From Oscillospiraceae bacterium (GTDB lineage Bacteria > Bacillota > Clostridia > Oscillospirales > Acutalibacteraceae), in assembly GCA_019422905.1 (NCBI GenBank), contig JAHZCM010000075.1:2113-10136 (forward strand): a stretch of DNA of 8,024 nucleotides, written 5' to 3'. Within the stretch, counting starts at the first letter, position 1. Each line of letters starts with the position of its first letter. The notes under the pieces are model-generated. The model saw only the letters and a list, made by a program, of their open reading frames with translations. It did no database searches and was not told the DNA's origin. Below, piece after piece: positions 1 to 7,023 of the stretch. Both the position numbers and the translations under genes were made by a program.

Positions 1-423
1 GAGGTAATATTCCGGGTCGCTTTGGGGCGGCTCCAGCACAGGCTGGTTGATGTTCGTATTCTCGATGCGCAGCCAGCCGGAAATATCCGGGTTGATTTCC
101 TGCAGCTTTTCGATCGCCTCCACTCTGCGGGAATACGCGCTTTCCTGTTCCTCCGCACCCATCTCCGCCGGGTTTCCGGCGATACCGCCAGCCTCCACAA
201 ACACATCCTGAATCTCCTGCGCATTCTGATCCGCAACCATCGGGTTGATGACCATTTCCCAGATCAAAACGCCCGCCGAAACAAGGAAAATCGCCGCGAA
301 TACAATAATCAGGACCGTCAAAACCGTATCGTTTCTTTTTTTAGCCGATGGCGACGGGCCGTCCTCCACCACCTGCACGCGGTTCTGCGTGTTCGGCATT
401 TGCTCATTTTTATATTGCTTCAT
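1..423 (-). CDS. Class B-type sortase, N-terminal part (cut by window edge)
   Basis: The first 141 codons are visible and run off the low-coordinate edge. Sortases are membrane-anchored transpeptidases that join surface proteins carrying a C-terminal sorting signal to peptidoglycan or to pilins. The visible protein has a short charged cytoplasmic N-terminus (about residues 1-32), one hydrophobic membrane segment (about 34-58, rich in I, L, V, A and F), a polar linker, then the start of the sortase fold: NPDISGWLRIENTNINQPVL (residues 111-130) followed by DPEYYL at the edge. This matches the usual class B opening, in which an N.D..GW..I..T.I..PV stretch is followed by D..YYL. The catalytic His, Cys and Arg lie outside the window, so activity and subclass cannot be confirmed. 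The start is well placed: AAGGAAGGA at 431-439 sits 7 nt upstream of the ATG. It follows cinA by 34 nt and is probably co-transcribed. No LPxTG-type substrate is visible in the window. Confidence 0.8.
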   Translation of the reverse strand, partial: MKQYKNEQMPNTQNRVQVVEDGPSPSAKKRNDTVLTVLIIVFAAIFLVSAGVLIWEMVINPMVADQNAQEIQDVFVEAGGIAGNPAEMGAEEQESAYSRRVEAIEKLQEINPDISGWLRIENTNINQPVLEPPQSDPEYYL

Positions 424-457
424 CCGGATTTCCTTCCTTTCCGTTTGCTGCTGTGCG

Positions 458-1711
458 TTACGTTTCATCCACCGGCAGGCCGGCAAGATAGCGGCGCACC
501 ATGTCGAGCGCCTTGGATGCCGCGCAATGGCGGTGCCATGCGCGGGACTTCATGCGCCCCGCCGGCTGGCGCTTTGCAACCCATGTGTTGTTCCCGTCGC
601 TCAGTGCGATGTAGACGAGGCCGACCGGCTTTTCCTCCGTGCCGCCGCCCGGGCCTGCGATGCCGGTAATCCCGACGCCCACATCCGCGCCGCTCACGCG
701 CCGGATACCCTCCGCCATGGCGCGGGCCGTCTCCTCGCTGACCGCTCCATACGCCTCAAGCGTCTCATGCGGCACGCCCAAAAGCGCCTCCTTAACGCGG
801 TTCGCATACGTGACGCAGCCCATCTCGAAAACGTCCGACGAGCCAGGAATATCCGTGATACGCTTCGCGAGCAGGCCGCCGGTGCACGATTCCGCCGTGG
901 CGAGCTTTTTGCCCGACCGGCGCAGCGCATCCACGACAAGCTCCTCCAGAGAATCGACATCCACGCCGTAAACAAAGCTGCCCACGCGGCGGCGGATTTC
1001 CTCGACAACCGGCGCGCAAAGTGCATCCGCCTCCGCCTGTGTCGCAGCCTTCGCCGTAATGCGGACAAACATCTCGCCCTCCTTCGCATACGGCGCAGCC
1101 GTCGGGTTGCTGTTCTGTGTGAGGTCGTCGATCATCTGGGCGACCGCAGCCTCGCCGCGCCCATAGACGTGTACGCTGTGCGACGCGATCACCGCGTTTT
1201 GAAACTGCGCGAGATACGGCACGGCGTAATTTTGGAGCATCGGCTCCAACTCAGACGGCGGCCCCGGCAGCATGATGACGATCTTGCCCCGCTCGGTCTG
1301 AAATGCGCAGCCTGGCGCGGTGCCGTTATCGTTCTGCAAAACGGTGCACCCCTCCGGCAGCATAGCCTGCTTCACCTGATTTTCGCTCATGCCGCCCCGT
1401 GCGAAGTACTCCATAAGGCGCTGATAGCTCGGCTCGTGCAGCACAAGCTTCTTGCCCGCCGCAGCCGCCACGGTCTCCTTCGTCAGGTCGTCCCCGGTTG
1501 GCCCGAGGCCGCCGGTCGTAATCAGTATATCGCTGCGGTCGAGCGCATCGTAAACGGCCTTTTCAAGCCGCTTTACGTTGTCGCCGACAACGGCCGCGTA
1601 CAGAAGGTCGATGCCGAGCATGGAAAGCGCCTTCGCAACGATGGTCGTATCTGTATTGACGGTCTGGCCGAGCAAAAGCTCCGTGCCGACCGATAAAACT
1701 TCAGCCTGCAT
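458..1711 (-). CDS. cinA: CinA: competence/damage-inducible protein A with NMN deamidase-type C-terminal domain
   Basis: This 417-residue protein has the normal length and two-domain layout of full-length CinA. Residues 1-170 form the MoaB/MoeA-like (MoCF) domain: the N-terminus carries VGTELLLGQTVNT (8-20) and residues 65-75 read TTGGLGPTGDD. Residues 255-410 are the CinA C-terminal (PncC) domain, with AESCTGG at 273-279 and GITGIAGPGGG at 347-357. In characterised relatives the C-terminal domain deamidates nicotinamide mononucleotide to nicotinate mononucleotide, and the N-terminal domain can have ADP-ribose pyrophosphatase activity; a link with competence is lineage-dependent. Here an NAD-recycling role is the more direct reading because nadE lies upstream in the same gene string. 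The start is supported by AAAGGA at 1722-1727, 10 nt before the ATG, and by the canonical MQAEVLSVGTELL opening. It begins 30 nt after thiI. The extreme C-terminus is slightly longer than I expect before the conserved ALDMVRRYL helix, but the frame is intact. Confidence 0.95.
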   Translation of the reverse strand: MQAEVLSVGTELLLGQTVNTDTTIVAKALSMLGIDLLYAAVVGDNVKRLEKAVYDALDRSDILITTGGLGPTGDDLTKETVAAAAGKKLVLHEPSYQRLMEYFARGGMSENQVKQAMLPEGCTVLQNDNGTAPGCAFQTERGKIVIMLPGPPSELEPMLQNYAVPYLAQFQNAVIASHSVHVYGRGEAAVAQMIDDLTQNSNPTAAPYAKEGEMFVRITAKAATQAEADALCAPVVEEIRRRVGSFVYGVDVDSLEELVVDALRRSGKKLATAESCTGGLLAKRITDIPGSSDVFEMGCVTYANRVKEALLGVPHETLEAYGAVSEETARAMAEGIRRVSGADVGVGITGIAGPGGGTEEKPVGLVYIALSDGNNTWVAKRQPAGRMKSRAWHRHCAASKALDMVRRYLAGLPVDET

Positions 1712-1741
1712 AATTCAGTCATCCTTTAACTTGGAAATTGA

Positions 1742-2908
1742 TCACAGATAGCGCACTTCAACGTTTTCGAGGCACTGCGCGACGAGCGCCTCCACATCAA
1801 GCTTCTGCTCCGCCGCCTCCACGAGCTTCAGGGTCGGACGGGTGCGCGGATGCTTCGGCGTAAAGACCGTGCAGCAGTCCTCGAACGGCTCGATGGAGAT
1901 GTCATACGTATCGATGCGGTGCGCAAGCGCCACGATCTCCGACTTGTCGCTGCCGATCAGCGGACGGAAAATCGGCATATCTGCCGCGGCGTCCGTACAC
2001 GCGATGGCCTGAATCGTCTGGCTTGCAACCTGCCCAAGGCTCTCGCCGGTGATCAGCGCGCCGCACTCGCGTTCGCGCGCGATGCGCTCCGCGGCCCGCA
2101 TCATGAAACGCCGCATAATGACCGTGGAAAGCTCCTCCGGGCAGTGATCGCGGATCTGCTCCTGAATCCTCGTGAACGGCACGGTGACCATTTCGATACG
2201 CCCTGCGTACTCGCCGACCTTTTTCAGCAGCCGGACCACCTTTTCATGCGCCCGCTCGCTCGTATACGGCGGACTTGCGAAGTGGATCGCCGTCAGCTCC
2301 ACGCCGCGCTTTGCCATCATCCACGCCGCCACAGGGCTGTCCAGGCCGCCGCTGATGAGGATTGCAGCCTTGCCGCCGGTGCCGACCGGAATGCCGCCCG
2401 CGCCGGGCTTTGTCTCTCCGTGGATATACGCGCCCTTTTCGCGGATTTCCACGCGCACCGTGAGCTCCGGATGGTGCACGTCCACCGAAAGATGCGGATT
2501 CGCGCGCAGCAGCGCGCCGCCGACCTCCCTGGAAATCTGCATCGAATCGAGCGGGAATTTCTTATCCGCGCGCTTGGATTCGACCTTAAACGTAGAAACC
2601 TCTGCCAGCGTATCCTGCAGATATGCTGGCGCAGCCTTTAAGATGGCCTCCATATTTTTCTCGCAGACGCACGCCCGCGTGTAGCCGATCACGCCGAACA
2701 CCTTTGCCACGCGCGCCTCGGCCTCGTCGATGTCCGCGTCCTCATCCTTCGGGACGATGTAGATCGTGGACTGCATCGAATAAACGTCAAAATTGCCGGC
2801 CCGCTGGATGCGGCGCCGAATGTTTTTCAAGAGCCGGTCCTCAAAAACACGGCGGTTCAGCCCCTTGAGCACGATCTCGCCGAGCTTGACCAAAATCACT
2901 TCCTGCAT
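1742..2908 (-). CDS. thiI: ThiI: tRNA 4-thiouridine synthetase (tRNA sulfurtransferase), no rhodanese domain
   Basis: ThiI adenylates U8 of tRNA and replaces its oxygen with sulfur to make 4-thiouridine; in some bacteria it also supplies sulfur for the thiamine thiazole. The 388-residue protein starts with the typical MQEVILVKLGEIVLKGLNRR segment (1-20, ferredoxin-like domain), continues with a THUMP domain (about 60-165, RNA binding), then an ATP-pyrophosphatase domain with the PP-loop ISGGLDSP at 185-192. A Cys-Cys pair at 345-346 (EDCCTVF) lies where the E. coli catalytic Cys344 is expected. The protein stops soon after, so the C-terminal rhodanese domain of E. coli ThiI is absent, as in B. 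subtilis. I chose the ATG at 2908 because GGAGAAGG (2919-2926) lies 10 nt upstream and family homology starts there; the open frame extends to 3094 but that extension lies inside the desulfurase gene and does not resemble ThiI. The cysteine desulfurase ends 20 nt upstream and is the likely persulfide donor. Confidence 0.96.
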   Translation of the reverse strand: MQEVILVKLGEIVLKGLNRRVFEDRLLKNIRRRIQRAGNFDVYSMQSTIYIVPKDEDADIDEAEARVAKVFGVIGYTRACVCEKNMEAILKAAPAYLQDTLAEVSTFKVESKRADKKFPLDSMQISREVGGALLRANPHLSVDVHHPELTVRVEIREKGAYIHGETKPGAGGIPVGTGGKAAILISGGLDSPVAAWMMAKRGVELTAIHFASPPYTSERAHEKVVRLLKKVGEYAGRIEMVTVPFTRIQEQIRDHCPEELSTVIMRRFMMRAAERIARERECGALITGESLGQVASQTIQAIACTDAAADMPIFRPLIGSDKSEIVALAHRIDTYDISIEPFEDCCTVFTPKHPRTRPTLKLVEAAEQKLDVEALVAQCLENVEVRYL

Positions 2909-2928
2909 AGCTTCGTTTCCTTCTCCGT

Positions 2929-4065
2929 TTATGTGTGCGACAGCGTCCGCATGCCCAAAAGCAGGGCGTCCGCAAACGCGTCGATTTCTTCCCTTGTATT
3001 CTCCGCCGAAAGGCTGACGCGGAGCGACGTTTCGATTCTGTCCTTCACGAGGCCCATCGCCGCCAGCACATGGCTGGGCTTCGCCTTTCCGCACGCCGAG
3101 CCGCTCGAAACATAGATGCCCCGCTCTGCAAGGAAATGCAGCATCGTCTCCGCGCGCACACGGCCCGCCGAAAGATTCACGATATACGGCACCGCATTTT
3201 CCGGGGAATTGAGCGTCACCTCCGGCATCTCCGCAAGGCGTTCGAGCAGGTGATTCCGGACCGCACGGACCGTTTCCTCCGCCTCCCGCTCTGCCGGCAT
3301 CGCGCGCACCGCCGCGCCGAACGCGCAGATCTGCGGCACGCCCTCCGTGCCGGGACGCAGGCCCCTCTCCTGCCCGCCGCCGAACGAATGCGGCAGAATC
3401 CGCACGCCGGACCGAACCGCAAGCGCCCCGACGCCCTTCGGCGCATGCACCTTGTGGCCTGAAACGCTGATGAGGTCGACGCCGAGTTTTTTCATCGAAA
3501 GCGGCTGCTTGCAGAACGCCTGCACCGCGTCTGTGTGGAACAGCGCGGGCGAGCGCCTGCGCTTGATGATTCCGGCGATCTCCTTCAGCGGCAGCACCGC
3601 GCCCGTCTCATTATTCACCGCCATCACGCTGACCAGAATCGTTTTCGCGTCGATTGCCGCCGCGAACTTTTCGGCGGGGATGTTGCCGTCCGCTTCGGGC
3701 TGCACGTAGACGACCTCGAATCCCTCCTTTTCGAGCTGCGCCATCGTGTTCAACACGGCGGGGTGCTCAATCGCCGTCGTGACGATGCGGCTGCCCGAAC
3801 GGCGCTTCGCGTGCGCGGCGCCGAGAATCGCAAGATTGTCGCTCTCGGTGCCGCCCGAGGTAAAGTAAATTTCACCCGGCTGCGCGCCGAGCCTTTCCGC
3901 AATGCTTTCCCGCGCCGCAGCCATTTCACGCTCCGCCGCAAAGCCCTTGCTATGCAGCGAGGACGGGTTTCCGTAGCACTCGGTCATCATATAGAGCGCC
4001 TTATCCGCCGCGGCCTTACACACCCGCGTGGTGGCGCTGTTGTCCAGATAAATTTCCTGTGGCAT
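2929..4065 (-). CDS. Cysteine desulfurase, NifS/IscS-like class I; likely dedicated ThiI partner (NifZ-like)
   Basis: This PLP enzyme of 378 residues removes sulfur from L-cysteine, giving alanine and an enzyme-bound persulfide. The N-terminus YLDNSATTRV (6-15) is the family opening. Other landmarks are TSGGTESDN (69-77), EHPAV with His101 stacking on PLP, HTDAVQAF (177-184) with Asp179 and Gln182, and SGHK (202-205) with Lys205 as the PLP Schiff-base lysine. SSGSAC ends in the catalytic Cys325. The order and spacing fit class I NifS/IscS enzymes rather than SufS. The loop after Cys325 (GKAKPSHVL) is about two residues shorter than in E. coli IscS, and the protein is shorter overall (378 against 404). 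It lies 20 nt upstream of thiI, as nifZ does in B. subtilis, so its main job is probably delivery of sulfur to ThiI; a wider role in Fe-S assembly is not excluded. The Shine-Dalgarno site is poor (only AGAAAGC around 4077-4083), unlike its neighbours, so translation may depend on coupling with the preceding gene, which ends 24 nt upstream. Confidence 0.94.
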   Translation of the reverse strand: MPQEIYLDNSATTRVCKAAADKALYMMTECYGNPSSLHSKGFAAEREMAAARESIAERLGAQPGEIYFTSGGTESDNLAILGAAHAKRRSGSRIVTTAIEHPAVLNTMAQLEKEGFEVVYVQPEADGNIPAEKFAAAIDAKTILVSVMAVNNETGAVLPLKEIAGIIKRRRSPALFHTDAVQAFCKQPLSMKKLGVDLISVSGHKVHAPKGVGALAVRSGVRILPHSFGGGQERGLRPGTEGVPQICAFGAAVRAMPAEREAEETVRAVRNHLLERLAEMPEVTLNSPENAVPYIVNLSAGRVRAETMLHFLAERGIYVSSGSACGKAKPSHVLAAMGLVKDRIETSLRVSLSAENTREEIDAFADALLLGMRTLSHT

Positions 4066-4089
4066 AAAAGTAAACTGCTTTCTGTTGGA

Positions 4090-5043
4090 TTATAGCTTAC
4101 GGTAGCCGGTCTCAAAATCGACGACATTTTTGAGCGGTTTCCCGGCGCAGAAGGCCGTGAGGTTCTCCGCCATGATGCGGATAATGCGGTCATGCGTCTC
4201 CGCGAGATGGAAGCCGCCGGAAACGTGCGGCGTGATCACCACATTTTCCTGCTTCCAGATCGGATGCTCCGCTGGCAGCGGCTCCGGATCCGTGACATCG
4301 AGTCCCGCGCCGGACAGCTTGCCGCTTTCGAGTGCCGCACAGAGCGCATCCGTATCGACGATCATACCGCGGCCAACGTTCAGGAGGACCGCGCCGTCCT
4401 TCATCTTTGCAATGCGTTCCGCGCCGAACATGCCCTTCGTCTGGGGCGTGCCGGGCAGCGTGATGGCCACGCAGTCCGCCTGCGGCAGGTACGCATCCAG
4501 CTCGCCGCTGTGGATCAGCATATCGACATATTCGGGCTTATCCGTACCCGCACGGCGCACGCCGATCACTTTGGCGCCAAGCGCCTTGGCACGCTTCGCA
4601 AACTCGCCGCCGATATCGCCGAGGCCCAGCACCAGTACCGTGGAGTTCCATGCGGAATTCACCGGGCCGAGATCCTTCCAGAAAGCGGCGTGCTGCACAT
4701 CGCGGTACCGGTGGAGCTTTTTCAGCAGCTCCAGCCAGACAGCGACCATATACTCCGAAATCGCGAGGCCGTAGGCACCCGTCGCATTCGTGAGGACCGC
4801 ATGCTCCGGCAGGCAGCCGTGGATGTAGCCGTCCACACCGGCGCTGGCCGTCTGCATCCAGCGCAGCTTATCTCCGGGATTCAAAAGCGCAGGGCTGACA
4901 TTGCCGAGCAGCACGTCGGCGGACTCTATATCCGCACGCGCCGCGCCGGTTTCCTTATAGACAAACTGCGCGCCCGGCGCAGCCGCCTCCAGCCACGCGC
5001 GGTGGTGCGGCTTTGTCTCAACGGTTACCAAAATCTTCATCAT
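4090..5043 (-). CDS. D-2-hydroxyacid dehydrogenase family protein (NAD(P)-dependent)
   Basis: The 317-residue protein has the full-length architecture of the D-isomer-specific 2-hydroxyacid dehydrogenases, which reduce 2-keto acids or oxidise D-2-hydroxy acids. The substrate-binding half (1-100 and the C-terminus) flanks a Rossmann domain with GLGDIG at 140-145. The catalytic set is present: Arg225 in NVGRG, Glu254 in DVTDPEPLP, and His273 in TPHVSGG. After the second Rossmann strand, the place of the usual NAD-selecting acidic residue reads GVRR (161-164); two arginines there suggest NADP(H) preference, which is an inference. It resembles the GhrA/PGDH-like subgroup more than SerA because it has no ACT domain. 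The substrate cannot be assigned; hydroxypyruvate/glyoxylate reduction is one possibility. The gene overlaps the end of nadE by 4 nt (ATGA at 5043-5040). GGAGG (5057-5061, inside nadE) lies 13 nt before the first of two tandem ATG codons, which favours the first. Confidence 0.9.
   Translation of the reverse strand: MMKILVTVETKPHHRAWLEAAAPGAQFVYKETGAARADIESADVLLGNVSPALLNPGDKLRWMQTASAGVDGYIHGCLPEHAVLTNATGAYGLAISEYMVAVWLELLKKLHRYRDVQHAAFWKDLGPVNSAWNSTVLVLGLGDIGGEFAKRAKALGAKVIGVRRAGTDKPEYVDMLIHSGELDAYLPQADCVAITLPGTPQTKGMFGAERIAKMKDGAVLLNVGRGMIVDTDALCAALESGKLSGAGLDVTDPEPLPAEHPIWKQENVVITPHVSGGFHLAETHDRIIRIMAENLTAFCAGKPLKNVVDFETGYRKL
5040..5043 (-). other. ATGA start/stop overlap joining nadE and the dehydrogenase gene
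   Basis: The dehydrogenase ATG (5043-5041) and the nadE TGA (5042-5040) share bases in the sequence ATGATG, which also supplies a second in-frame ATG for the dehydrogenase at 5040-5038. The upstream GGAGG lies within the last codons of nadE. This arrangement is typical of translational coupling and ties the two genes into one transcript. Confidence 0.85.
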
Positions 5044-6944
5044 AGCTTTTCAATTTCCTCCAGCCAAATTTTACTGCTTGCATCGCTCGGCATACGGAAA
5101 TCGCCGCGCGGCGAAAGGGTGACCGAGCCGACCTTCGGGCCGTCCGGCAGGCAGGAGCGCTTAAACTGCTGCTGGAAGAACCGGCGGTAGAAGGTTTTGA
5201 GCCATTTCTTAATGATCTCAGCGCTGTACTGCCCCGCAAAGGAGCGCAGCGCCATCGCATAAATTTTACGTGGCGTAAACCCAAAGCGCAGCATATAATA
5301 CAAAAAGTAATCGTGCAGCTCGTAGGGGCCGACGAGGTCCTCCGTTTTCTGTGCGATCTCGCCGTCCTTCGGCGGCAGAAGCTCCGGGCTGACCGGCGTA
5401 TCGAGAATATCGAGCAGCACGCGGCGCAGCGTCTCCCCGCCGTGTACGGCCTCATACCGCACAAGGTGGCGCACCAGCGTTTTCGGAATGGACGCGTTTA
5501 CCGCGTACATGGACATGTGATCGCCGTTATAGGTCGCCCAGCCGAGCGCCAGCTCCGAAAGATCGCCCGTACCGATGACGATGCCGTTATGCTGGTTTGC
5601 AATATCCATCAAAAGCTGTGTGCGCTCGCGCGCCTGCGCATTCTCATACGTCACGTCGAGCACCGCGGGATCGTGGCCAATGTCCTTAAAATGCTGTTCG
5701 ACCGCTTTGGCAATCGGAATTTCACCGAAGTGCACGTGAAGCTCCTCCGCAAGGCACTGCGCGTTGCTCTTTGTGCGCACAGTCGTGCCGAAGCACGGCA
5801 TCGAAACCGCGCGGATGCCCTCGCGCGGCAGGCCCAGCCTGTCAAACGCCTTTGCCGTAACGAGCAGGGCGAGCGTGGAATCGAGGCCGCCGGAAAGACC
5901 GATCACCGCTGTTTTGCAGCCGATGTGGCCAAGGCGCGTCGCAAGGCCGGTCGCCTGCATGCTGAGGATCGTCTCACAGCGCGCGGAAAGGTCGGCGTCG
6001 CTCTTCGGCACGAACGGATACGGGTACGCGACGCGCGTCGTCTCGATTTCAGGCAGCTTCATCTCCGCCTCGATAACCGCACAGCCCGGCACATCGCACC
6101 ACGTGTTCATGCGGCGGCGCTCCTGCTGGAGGCGCTCCACGTCGATGTCTCCATAGATGATGCCGTCTGAAAACAAGGCGCTTTCCGAAAGGAGCGCGCC
6201 GTTTTCACAGATCAGGTTGTGGCCTGCAAAAACCATATCCGTCGTGCTCTCGCCGAAGCCGCTGTCGGCATACGCATAGGCGGCAAGCAGGCGGCCCGAA
6301 TGTATCCGCAGCATATCGCGGCGGTACTGCGCCTTGCCGATGATCTCATCGCTGCACGAGAGATTCAAAAGAATCGTTGCGCCGCCCTGTGCGAGGCGCA
6401 CGCTCGGTGGGTCCGCCACCCAGACGTCCTCACAGATTTCCACGCCGACGACGACGTCCGGCGCAAGCTCGATCAGCACGTCGCGGCAGTCGTACCACTC
6501 GCCGTTAAAGCGGAGCGTACCGCTCTCGGGCGCAGGGGAAAAGTGGCGCGCTTCGTAAAATTCGGAGTAATTCGGAATATTCCGCTTTGCGGGTAGCGCG
6601 AGCAGCTCGCCGCGGCTGAAAACCGCCGCGCAGTTATACAACGCGCTGCCGGAGGGCACCGGCATGCCGACCGCGCAGAGAATATCCAGCTCTTTCGTCT
6701 CTTCAATCAGGCCGAGCAGGCATTCCTTTGCGCACTCCATCAGCTTTCTGTCCTTAAACAGGTCGCCGCAGGTATATCCCGTCACGGAAAGCTCCGGGAA
6801 TACGATAATCGCCGCGCCGTTTGCGGAGGCTTCCCGGATCATCCGGCTCATTTCCGCTGTATTATACGGGCAATCCGCCACCTTTACATGGGGCGTTGCC
6901 GCCGCGATGCGGACGAAACCGTCCGCCTGTATGCCTTTTTGCAT
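5040..6944 (-). CDS. nadE: Glutamine-dependent NAD+ synthetase
   Basis: NadE makes the last step of NAD+ synthesis: it adenylates nicotinate adenine dinucleotide and amidates it using ammonia from glutamine. The 634-residue protein carries both domains. The N-terminal nitrilase-type glutaminase (about 10-280) has the catalytic triad Glu51 (FPELSVTGY), Lys120 (LPAKRNIPNY) and Cys171 (VEICEDVWV), at nearly the positions known for Mycobacterium tuberculosis NadE (52, 121 and 176). The C-terminal synthetase domain (about 320-634) has the PP-loop GLSGGLDST (349-357), GTGDLSELALGW (458-469) and the MSMYAVNASIPKTLVR segment (477-492). The frame stays open upstream to 7037, overlapping the vanW end, but the ATG at 6944 is preferred: GGAGAGG (6956-6962) lies 11 nt upstream, and the extra 31 residues include the translated hairpin and no recognisable domain. 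It probably heads the downstream gene string, or continues transcription from vanW through the intervening hairpin. Confidence 0.96.
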   Translation of the reverse strand: MQKGIQADGFVRIAAATPHVKVADCPYNTAEMSRMIREASANGAAIIVFPELSVTGYTCGDLFKDRKLMECAKECLLGLIEETKELDILCAVGMPVPSGSALYNCAAVFSRGELLALPAKRNIPNYSEFYEARHFSPAPESGTLRFNGEWYDCRDVLIELAPDVVVGVEICEDVWVADPPSVRLAQGGATILLNLSCSDEIIGKAQYRRDMLRIHSGRLLAAYAYADSGFGESTTDMVFAGHNLICENGALLSESALFSDGIIYGDIDVERLQQERRRMNTWCDVPGCAVIEAEMKLPEIETTRVAYPYPFVPKSDADLSARCETILSMQATGLATRLGHIGCKTAVIGLSGGLDSTLALLVTAKAFDRLGLPREGIRAVSMPCFGTTVRTKSNAQCLAEELHVHFGEIPIAKAVEQHFKDIGHDPAVLDVTYENAQARERTQLLMDIANQHNGIVIGTGDLSELALGWATYNGDHMSMYAVNASIPKTLVRHLVRYEAVHGGETLRRVLLDILDTPVSPELLPPKDGEIAQKTEDLVGPYELHDYFLYYMLRFGFTPRKIYAMALRSFAGQYSAEIIKKWLKTFYRRFFQQQFKRSCLPDGPKVGSVTLSPRGDFRMPSDASSKIWLEEIEKL

Positions 6945-6975
6945 GGCTGCTTCTTCCTCTCCTGTCTGCACAAAG

Positions 6976-7004
6976 TCCCCCTGCCCTTTTTGCGGGCAGG
7001 GGGA
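6976..7004 (-). other. Strong GC-rich hairpin between vanW and nadE (weak terminator, attenuator or processing site)
   Basis: A perfect inverted repeat of 11 bp (6976-6986 with 6994-7004, core CCCCCTGCCC against GGGCAGGGGG) encloses a 7-nt loop. In the transcribed direction it comes 19 nt after the vanW stop and about 31 nt before the nadE start. The stem is very stable, but the downstream RNA reads ACUUUGUGC rather than a U-tract, so an efficient intrinsic terminator is doubtful. It could lower read-through into nadE, protect the 3' end of the vanW message, or be a processing point. No promoter-like sequence was recognised in the 79-nt gap. Confidence 0.6.
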
Positions 7005-7023
7005 AACGTCCTCGTTTACCGCC

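Noticed and set aside
480..590. Possible compensated frameshift in the cinA C-terminus, where the stretch before ALDMVRRYL seems a few residues long.
   Set aside because: The frame is continuous, other frames meet a stop or give nothing better, and the end of this domain varies among Clostridia.
245..1696. A 483-codon open frame on the plus strand opposite cinA.
   Set aside because: The translation is Arg/His/Ala-rich with no recognisable domain and mirrors cinA codons; it is the expected shadow of a GC-rich gene. Similar plus-strand frames at 22-669, 1850-2641, 2935-3462, 4192-5190 and 5313-6170 were rejected for the same reason.
2909..3094. N-terminal extension of ThiI.
   Set aside because: It lies inside the desulfurase gene, does not resemble ThiI, and the ATG at 2908 has a good Shine-Dalgarno site and the conserved family start.
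6976..7004. Calling the hairpin a Rho-independent terminator.
   Set aside because: Neither strand has a run of T after the stem (ACTTTGTG on the minus strand, AAACG on the plus strand), so it is listed as a hairpin of uncertain role.
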